In this document: positions 1 to 5,607 of the stretch, one piece after another
Layout: every line of letters starts with the position of its first letter
Position numbering within the stretch: position 1 is the stretch's first letter
IMG/VR virus record: IMGVR_UViG_3300013100_000033
Location: 1 to 21,993 of that record
Source of the DNA: a virus
DNA: 21,993 nt
Reading direction: 5' to 3' (one strand)
Translations under genes and position numbers: made by a program
Notes under the pieces: model-generated
The model's input: only the letters and a program-made list of their open reading frames with translations
Databases searched by the model: none
Told to the model about the DNA's origin: nothing

Positions 1-2641
1 TCATCGGGACACGGACATAGATGGCATCGCCGCCGGCCCCGCCGACATTGCCGAACCCGCCGAGGCCGCCATCACCACCACCGCCGTCGACGATGCCGCC
101 CGATTGCACGACCAGCGTCAGCGCGATCGTGTAGCTGCCGGTCGGCCACGTCCCGGTATCGATGCCGATGCCGCCAGCTGCCGTTCCACGGACCGTGACG
201 CCGTTCGGGACGTTGAAGGTGACCGTGGCGTTGGAGTTGCCCGTATAGCCCGCTGCGTCAGCCAGGGAGCGGAGATTGACGGCCGATCCGCTGGTCAGGT
301 TGATTGTGGCGGAGAAGGCCCCCGGAGGCGTCGCCGGCGTTCCTGCCGCACCCGGCGCGGCATAGACGTCCCAATAGGCGTTGGCCTGTGCGGTGCCGGT
401 CGGCGCGTGGCCGGAGAAATTGTCCTGCGTCGCCACATAGGTGCCGCCGCCATAGGTGACGGTGTTGTTGGCATAATAGGTCGCGGTCGCGCTGTAATCG
501 CCGCGTGGCGTGATGCCCGAGATGGACGTCGGGGTCGACCACACCCCAATGACGGTACCGAGCGATGTCTTGGTCGCCGTCGTCTGCCAGATCGAGCCGT
601 CGCCGGTCGGAACATTGTCATACCAGCCCGACGGATTGTCGCCGGTCGGCGTCGCCGGGCGCGGAAAGGAGCGCTGGTATTTGACATCGCGATAGGCCGG
701 GCGGCCGGGCGCCGACGTGATCGCGATCGAATAAGCGGTGGCCGTCGAGAGGTCCTGCAGGCCGCGCCCGTAGATGTTGAACGACGCCAGCTTAACATAG
801 ATCGTATCGCCGACGTTCGCCGGGTCATATCCGAACTTGAAGATCGCGTCATCGAGCCGGGCGAAACTGGTCCCGCTCGAATGCGAGCCTGAGGTCGTAC
901 CGCGCTGGCCACGGCGTAGCGAGGTCAGGTTGTAGTGGTTGGCAGAGGTCAGGGTCGCGGTCTGGAAAGCAATCACCTCATCGCCGACCAGGCATAGCGT
1001 CACCCCGGCATCGCGGTCAGTCGTGCTGACAGTTTCGAGCGTGCCGAGACTGGTCGAGAGGTCGACCGCGCAGGTATTGGTCGTGTCAGGATCGGCGCCG
1101 GCTGCCAGCGTGGCCGTCAGGGTGCCGTAGCGCGCCGGCCCGTCGATCGTACCGACCATGGAATAATTGCTGCCGTCGGTGCTGATCCAGACCTGACAGC
1201 CGCCCCAGGTCGCCGATGTCGAGGCAGCGGCCACCCACACCTCGGCATCGAGCCCGGCAAGGTTCGGCGGCGCGATGAACAGCCAGGGCGTCGAGACGCT
1301 GCCCGGCGCGATCTCGGTGTTCGGCGAATAGCCGGAGCCCGAGTGCGAGGCATATTGTGCCGCGGAGGCGACGCCCACAGGCACACCCTCGGCGGTGATC
1401 GATAGGAGGTCGTCGGCATCCTCGGAAATCTCGGTGATGCGGACCAGCTGGCGGTTCAGCTGCAGCGAATCGGTGGTTGTCGTCAGGGTGACGAGATCGG
1501 TCGGCTCGAGCAGCGCGAAGTTCCACGGCAGCTTGAAGGTGTATTTCTCGCGGGTGTAGAGGACGCGCTGGCCGTAGAGTTGGACCGCCTGGCGCGCGAT
1601 CGCGGCGTCGCAGATCGAGTGGACCGTCGTCGGGTCCTGTTTGCGCCGGCCATAGGTCACGATGTTGTCGAGATCCTGCGCGACCGCGATGCCGACATTG
1701 TACTGATTGGCGCGGTCGAGGAACTCGAACTGGACGACGTTATAGGCGTCCGACTGGTCGACGATCTCGATCGAGACTGAGTTGCCGCTGTCGTCGACGA
1801 TCAGATCGTCTTCGGTGAGATCATATGCCGGCGTTAGGTTTGGATTCCAGGTGACCGAGTTGCCGGTCGCTGATGCATCGCCATAGGGCCGGATCTTGAG
1901 CACACCCTCGGACCAGAACACGGCCGAGTTTGTTGCCGTCAGCCATTCCTCCATGATCGACGCCGCGCTCGATTGCGATTCGAGGACGGGGGAGAGCAAC
2001 AGGTTGTTGGCGCGGCAATATAGCGAATAGTCGCTGAGATCGCCGATCAAGCCCGATCCCCACATCGGCACGCCGTAAGCCGGGTTGGTCAGGAAGTCGG
2101 TGATGATGTCCTTGGGATCGGCATCGCAGACGCCGCCGCCGAGCTGGGTCGCGAAGTCGATCTCGAAGCTGTGGTTCGGCAGGTTGGCGCTGTCGGCGAG
2201 GTCGTAATCCTGGGCATAGACATAGGAGATGCCGCTATAGGGGATCGCCTGGGCCGGGAACTTCGAGGTGAGATAGCTCCACACCGCTTGCGTCGGCGTC
2301 CCGGTCGCGAGGCTCAGCCCGGCGGCCGAGAGCGAGGTCAGGACCGACGTGTCCTTGTAGATCGTGCGGATGCCCTGGATGCCGGTCGAGCCGCCTTCGC
2401 AGATGCCCATCATGATCGACGCGGTGTAGGTATAGGTCGTGTTCTTCGATCCGCCGCCGAGACCCTTGCCGCCGCCCGTCTTCGTGGTGTGTGCCGTCGC
2501 GGTGAAGGCGCCGTACCACATCAGGTTGCACTTCATCCGGCCACGGCCCCAGCCCAAGGAGATGGGGAGACCGAGCGTGCTGGATTGGACCTGGATGCCG
2601 TTGAGCTTCGGCGCGGTGGTCGCGGTGGTCTTGCCGCCCAT
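1..2641 (-). CDS. Large tail-tip / host-specificity protein (J-like, GTA gp15-like), 3' end beyond window
   Basis: Translating the minus strand from ATG 2641-2639 gives about 880 codons with no stop down to position 2, so the gene continues past the left edge. I checked this frame line by line. The first ~560 residues resemble the phage tail-tip proteins that follow NlpC/P60 genes in alphaproteobacterial phages and gene transfer agents (for example GWGRGRMKCNLMWYG near residue 30). They would form the baseplate hub and tip that meets the host. Residues ~560-680 look like fibronectin-type beta domains. Residues ~711-760 match the aromatic pattern of CBM5/12 carbohydrate-binding modules (YYANNTVTYGGGTYVA, then YWDVYA). 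Residues ~845-873 are glycine-rich. A weak ribosome site (AAAGG) lies about 14 bases upstream. Family assignment is confident; the sugar-binding and receptor-binding roles are inferred. Confidence 0.87.
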   Translation of the reverse strand, partial: MGGKTTATTAPKLNGIQVQSSTLGLPISLGWGRGRMKCNLMWYGAFTATAHTTKTGGGKGLGGGSKNTTYTYTASIMMGICEGGSTGIQGIRTIYKDTSVLTSLSAAGLSLATGTPTQAVWSYLTSKFPAQAIPYSGISYVYAQDYDLADSANLPNHSFEIDFATQLGGGVCDADPKDIITDFLTNPAYGVPMWGSGLIGDLSDYSLYCRANNLLLSPVLESQSSAASIMEEWLTATNSAVFWSEGVLKIRPYGDASATGNSVTWNPNLTPAYDLTEDDLIVDDSGNSVSIEIVDQSDAYNVVQFEFLDRANQYNVGIAVAQDLDNIVTYGRRKQDPTTVHSICDAAIARQAVQLYGQRVLYTREKYTFKLPWNFALLEPTDLVTLTTTTDSLQLNRQLVRITEISEDADDLLSITAEGVPVGVASAAQYASHSGSGYSPNTEIAPGSVSTPWLFIAPPNLAGLDAEVWVAAASTSATWGGCQVWISTDGSNYSMVGTIDGPARYGTLTATLAAGADPDTTNTCAVDLSTSLGTLETVSTTDRDAGVTLCLVGDEVIAFQTATLTSANHYNLTSLRRGQRGTTSGSHSSGTSFARLDDAIFKFGYDPANVGDTIYVKLASFNIYGRGLQDLSTATAYSIAITSAPGRPAYRDVKYQRSFPRPATPTGDNPSGWYDNVPTGDGSIWQTTATKTSLGTVIGVWSTPTSISGITPRGDYSATATYYANNTVTYGGGTYVATQDNFSGHAPTGTAQANAYWDVYAAPGAAGTPATPPGAFSATINLTSGSAVNLRSLADAAGYTGNSNATVTFNVPNGVTVRGTAAGGIGIDTGTWPTGSYTIALTLVVQSGGIVDGGGGDGGLGGFGNVGGAGGDAIYVRVPM

Positions 2642-2665
2642 GATGGAACGTCTTACCTTTCATCC

Positions 2666-2818
2666 ATGTCGATATGGCCGAATGACCGCGACCCGCGCCC
2701 CAGTCTCAACGAAGCAGAGGCATCGCTGCGCGCGGCATTTGGCGCTCTCCGTGAAGCCAGGCACCCGCTACCTGAGGCGCTATCGGTCTACGTCGGGCGC
2801 TTGCCGCGGAAAGCTTAA
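2666..2818 (+). CDS. Probable 50-residue moron protein, opposite strand, function unknown
   Basis: A 51-codon frame on the plus strand begins MSIWPNDRDPRPSLNEAEAS and ends in TAA. It fills the 173-base gap between the NlpC/P60 gene and the tail-tip gene, which are usually nearly adjacent in this module. Its TAA and the TAA of the peptidase gene share the palindrome TTAA, the same tail-to-tail layout as the larger plus-strand gene at 4876-5607. The protein is charged, with one predicted amphipathic helix (ASLRAAFGALREARHPLPEA) and no membrane segment or cysteine. The helix plus the following proline-flanked PLPEAL loosely recalls NepR-type anti-sigma proteins, but this is too short to claim. 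There is no clear ribosome site before ATG 2666, which is the main reason for doubt. It could be chance coding in the reverse frame. Confidence 0.45.
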   Translation: MSIWPNDRDPRPSLNEAEASLRAAFGALREARHPLPEALSVYVGRLPRKA

Positions 2819-3243
2819 CTGCCAAACAGCGTGAAAAACTTGACCGGACGCGATCGCAATTCCTCATCGCGATCGACGTTACCGCGGACGACGCCACCGC
2901 CACGGATCACGGCGTGGATCACTTCCGGCATGTCGAGCACGATCGCACCGTGGCTGAAGCAGCGCCCGAACTTCCAGATCGCGAAGTCGCCGGGCTCGAC
3001 CCGTTTGCGCGGTATCTCGCGGGCATATTGGCGGACCCAGCCAAGATATTGTTCGTCGTCGCGGTGCAGCATCCATTGCGGCGAATATTCCGGGTTGGGG
3101 CCTTCCGGGACCAATCCCACCGTCCGATAGACGGCCAGCGGGTACATCGCGCAGTCGGTGCCGACGCCCTTGATCGCAGCGTGGGAATGATATGGCGTGC
3201 CTTCCCAGGCCAGCGCCTCGGCGATGACATCCTCGCGCGTCAT
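2815..3243 (-). CDS. NlpC/P60-family tail peptidase
   Basis: A 142-residue protein of the size of tail-associated NlpC/P60 domains. This family of cysteine peptidases cuts peptidoglycan cross-links and helps phage tails breach the cell wall. The catalytic cysteine is in GTDCAM (Cys31), the histidine in CFSHGAIVLD (about residue 98), and a polar third residue is probably His in VIHAV (about residue 109). The whole protein is one domain with no signal peptide, as expected for a virion part. The start ATG overlaps the stop of the DUF2163 gene as ATGA, so the two are translationally coupled. The same order (DUF2460, DUF2163, NlpC/P60, tip protein) is known from the Rhodobacter gene transfer agent. 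Downstream, its TAA stop overlaps that of the small plus-strand gene. Confidence 0.9.
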   Translation of the reverse strand: MTREDVIAEALAWEGTPYHSHAAIKGVGTDCAMYPLAVYRTVGLVPEGPNPEYSPQWMLHRDDEQYLGWVRQYAREIPRKRVEPGDFAIWKFGRCFSHGAIVLDMPEVIHAVIRGGGVVRGNVDRDEELRSRPVKFFTLFGS

Positions 3244-4106
3244 CCGAACGCGGTTTCCGGGACCGGGACATAGGGAGTTGCCTTGAACCGCCCGAGATTA
3301 TTGAACCGCGTCGTGCATCGACTCTGCGTCAGATCGCAGCCCGGATAAGCGGTGAAGGCATCGCCCGATGTCGGCGCGACCGGCAGCGGCGACACCATCG
3401 TCATCAGGCCGGAGCTATCATTGGACCGGACCGTCGCCGAGATGCCGGTATTGGGTCCGGACGTGAACACGATGCGCCCCTGCGCGAAATCGTTGGCCGT
3501 CGGCGTCAAGCTGGTATCGAACACGGTCTGCGTCGGCACAGGGGAGGCGCTGACAGTCCCTGTCACCGCGAACGATGCCGGATTGAGGGCACAGCCGGCG
3601 TCATAGACGGCATGGAGGCAGGCCGCCTGGTAGAGGTTGGCCGGCATGTTGGCGTTCAAGAGCACGGTCCAGGATGACACCGTGATCGTCGCCGAGTTGC
3701 CGGTGATCGCCGAGATCGCGGTGACGCGACCGGAGAACCGCAGCACGCTCCCGACGACCGGCAGATTCCAGTCGGTCAGGAAGGCGCGATCGAGCCGGAC
3801 ATTGGCGCCATCGAAGCCGTGGCCCCTGATGAACGGGATGATCGCGGTGCCATTGATCAGATCGTCGGCGTTGGCGGTGATCGCCATGTCGACGGTGGAG
3901 ACATCGAGCCCGATTTTCTCGCTGATGTCCTGCCTCTCGATGCCCGGGCCTAACACATAGGTATGGCCACCGGACACAACAGGAACATCGGCGCTCGACC
4001 AGCGGATCACAGAACCGCCGCGCAGCGTGATCGTCCAGAGATCGACCATCTGGAAGTCGGCGCCCGAGTTGAGCAGGGTGATGAGGGGGCCGGGAGCCGC
4101 TTTCAT
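3240..4106 (-). CDS. Tail hub protein, DUF2163 family (GTA gp13-like)
   Basis: A 288-residue protein of the DUF2163 family, which forms part of the baseplate hub in gene transfer agents and related siphophages. The family-typical C-terminus is clear (YPGCDLTQSRCTTRFNN followed by FKATPYVP). Four cysteines fall in two pairs, AACLHAVYDAGC near residues 163-172 and GCDLTQSRC near residues 256-264. Paired cysteines at this place fit an iron-sulfur cluster of the kind known in lambda gpL; the cluster itself is inferred. The N-terminal half is beta-rich. The start ATG follows the DUF2460 stop by three bases (TGA CCA ATG), with AAGGG seven bases upstream as ribosome site. Its own stop overlaps the peptidase start (ATGA). 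Confidence 0.9.
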   Translation of the reverse strand: MKAAPGPLITLLNSGADFQMVDLWTITLRGGSVIRWSSADVPVVSGGHTYVLGPGIERQDISEKIGLDVSTVDMAITANADDLINGTAIIPFIRGHGFDGANVRLDRAFLTDWNLPVVGSVLRFSGRVTAISAITGNSATITVSSWTVLLNANMPANLYQAACLHAVYDAGCALNPASFAVTGTVSASPVPTQTVFDTSLTPTANDFAQGRIVFTSGPNTGISATVRSNDSSGLMTMVSPLPVAPTSGDAFTAYPGCDLTQSRCTTRFNNLGRFKATPYVPVPETAFG

Positions 4107-4109
4107 TGG

Positions 4110-4766
4110 TCAGCCCTTGGTCGAGGTGAAGGAGAGCCCGCTTTGCGACCAGAGACTCTGCATCATCTGATTGAGCTCCAAGGTGTCGTCATCGAACCTG
4201 CACACGAACATGAACCGACCGGTCCAGGTCAGAGCCTTGCCGCTCGCCGGCGCGGTCGTGAACGTGATCGATCCGCGCGGGCCGATCGTGAATGCGGAGA
4301 TCGGGGTCGTGTCAGCGAACACCGTCGGGGTGCCGAGAACGCCGCCGACCGGTTCAGTGAAGGTCGAGCCGCCGAAGGTCATCGAGCGGGTCAATTGGAA
4401 CGTCGTGGTGACGCCATCGCCGGTGCCAAAGCGTTGCGAGGTGACGGTGTTGTCGCCCGGATCGTAGAAGAAGAATTCCTGATACTGCCCGGCATGGAGC
4501 AGGAAGAAGGCGGCGAGCCGGTCGAGGTCCGGGGTTGCCGGGAGATCGCGCAGCACCTCGTAGGCGACCTTGAACTGCCAGCGCGGATAGGACCAGGTCT
4601 TGCGGCGCCGTTCCCGGCCGGACGAGGTGGTCGCGATCTTCGTCGCCCAGGTTGGGGTCTTGGCGACCAGGAACGATTGCCCGATGAGTTCCGGGAACAC
4701 GTCTGGATCGTCGATCGATGGATCGGAGGTGATGAGCCAGCGTGTCGGCAGGTAGAGTGCTGGCAA
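4110..4766 (-). CDS. Distal tail protein, DUF2460 family (GTA gp12-like), TTG start
   Basis: A 218-residue protein of the DUF2460 family (TIGR02217-like), part of the distal tail/baseplate ring that connects the tail tube to the hub. Recognisable stretches are the N-terminal FPELIGQSFLVAKTP, the YPRWQFKVAYEVLRD block, then FFLLHAGQYQEFFFYDPGDN, and the GRFMFVCRFDDDTLEL near the C-terminus. The first codon is TTG at 4766-4764, preceded by GGAG six bases upstream. No ATG or GTG gives a full-length protein with as good a site, so TTG is the likely true start. A 109-base gap separates it from the plus-strand gene upstream, so the tail-tip operon is interrupted here. The DUF2163 gene follows after three bases. 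Confidence 0.9.
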   Translation of the reverse strand: MPALYLPTRWLITSDPSIDDPDVFPELIGQSFLVAKTPTWATKIATTSSGRERRRKTWSYPRWQFKVAYEVLRDLPATPDLDRLAAFFLLHAGQYQEFFFYDPGDNTVTSQRFGTGDGVTTTFQLTRSMTFGGSTFTEPVGGVLGTPTVFADTTPISAFTIGPRGSITFTTAPASGKALTWTGRFMFVCRFDDDTLELNQMMQSLWSQSGLSFTSTKG

Positions 4767-4822
4767 GGTGGTCTCCGTGTGAAGTCGGCCGCGCGCCGCA
4801 ATGGCGTGACCGATCGCGCGAC

Positions 4823-4875
4823 TTGACGCTGCACCCAGCCCGCGCGCAGGCTATGTCCAGCGGGAGGAGGTAACG
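4823..4875 (+). promoter_or_regulatory. Leader of the plus-strand exported-protein gene: strong ribosome site, possible -35
   Basis: The 53 bases before ATG 4876 hold a near-perfect ribosome site (GGGAGGAGGTAACG, with AGGAGG about five bases from ATG) and an upstream TTGACG (4823-4828). A TATGTC sits about 23 bases after TTGACG, too far for a standard -10, so the promoter is only tentative. The ribosome site is much stronger than those of neighbouring virion genes. Confidence 0.4.
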
Positions 4876-5607
4876 ATGCTTAAGTGGTTACTGGCGCCGG
4901 TCGCGCTGATGGTAATGACGACATCGGCTACGGCCGACGGTCAGGACAGAAAGCAGAACGCCGCTGCAGTCGCCGCGATCAAGGTCCGTGTTGACCAGCT
5001 GCGAGCCAATCCCCAATCCCGGAAATGCCTTGGCGCCGATGCGGTGACTTGCCTCGCCAGCCTGAGTTTCGGCGTCGCGATCACGACCGAACCGCTCTGG
5101 ATGGGCGGCGGCTTCAAACTGCCGGGGTCGGTCGAGCGGGACATCGATGGACGCCCGATTCCCCAGCTGGTGGAATTCCTCGTGGCGTTCGGCCCAAAAG
5201 ACCGTGACCTGTTCGGACCCAATATCGTGCGAGCCCAGCTGTGGCTTTCCGACGGCGAGCATGTGAGCGAGATCAAGTTCTTCCCGAAGGAGGCACCTCT
5301 GCTCGCGCGAACCAAAGAGGAGTGGGACGAAACCCACATTTTCGACATCGCGACTGCCGTCCTCGGCCAGGCTTGCGTCGGTCCGGATCGACTTGCTTTT
5401 TACCGCCGATACGACACTATTCAGAAGCAGATCATCGTCCCGGATAACATCAGCGGCTCCATCGCGGATCCGACCGTATCATCCGGCACTTCCGGAGAAG
5501 TTACGATCTGCGGAGCGATGATGTCAGCAGGATCGGCGTCCGGCATTTCCGCCAGCGTCGGGACATTCGGCGGGTCGTCGATCTCATTTTCCCTGCCAAC
5601 GCGCTAG
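4876..5607 (+). CDS. Exported protein of unknown function (moron candidate)
   Basis: A 243-residue protein on the strand opposite to all neighbouring tail genes. Residues 1-20 form a signal peptide: Lys after two residues, a hydrophobic core LLAPVALMVM, and a cleavage-like SATA/DG. The mature part should be periplasmic or secreted. It holds four cysteines (51, 59, 167, 212), enough for two disulfides, and a serine/glycine-rich C-terminal third. I recognise no family. No lipobox is present and no second membrane segment is visible. A strong AGGAGG precedes the ATG, pointing to independent expression. Its TAG stop and the TAG stop of the tape measure share the palindrome CTAG. A free-standing exported gene in a tail operon suggests a moron expressed in the lysogen, for example affecting the host envelope or blocking a second phage; this is inference. 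Confidence 0.85.
   Translation: MLKWLLAPVALMVMTTSATADGQDRKQNAAAVAAIKVRVDQLRANPQSRKCLGADAVTCLASLSFGVAITTEPLWMGGGFKLPGSVERDIDGRPIPQLVEFLVAFGPKDRDLFGPNIVRAQLWLSDGEHVSEIKFFPKEAPLLARTKEEWDETHIFDIATAVLGQACVGPDRLAFYRRYDTIQKQIIVPDNISGSIADPTVSSGTSGEVTICGAMMSAGSASGISASVGTFGGSSISFSLPTR

Noticed and set aside
104-892. A 262-codon plus-strand frame at the left edge
   Set aside because: It is antisense to the tail-tip gene and has arginine-rich, low-information composition.
2235-2663. A 142-codon minus-strand frame at the start of the tip gene
   Set aside because: It overlaps the tip gene in another register; its histidine/aspartate/arginine-rich sequence is typical of an out-of-frame reading, while the tip frame is open for ~880 codons.
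2171-2818. A 215-codon plus-strand frame opposite the tail-tip gene
   Set aside because: The first ~165 codons are antisense to the verified tip frame and look like bias. Only the part from ATG 2666, outside the tip gene, is kept as a candidate small gene.
4767-4875. A standard sigma-70 promoter for the exported-protein gene
   Set aside because: TTGACG is present, but the nearest -10-like TATGTC is about 23 bases away, so I list the leader only as a tentative regulatory region.
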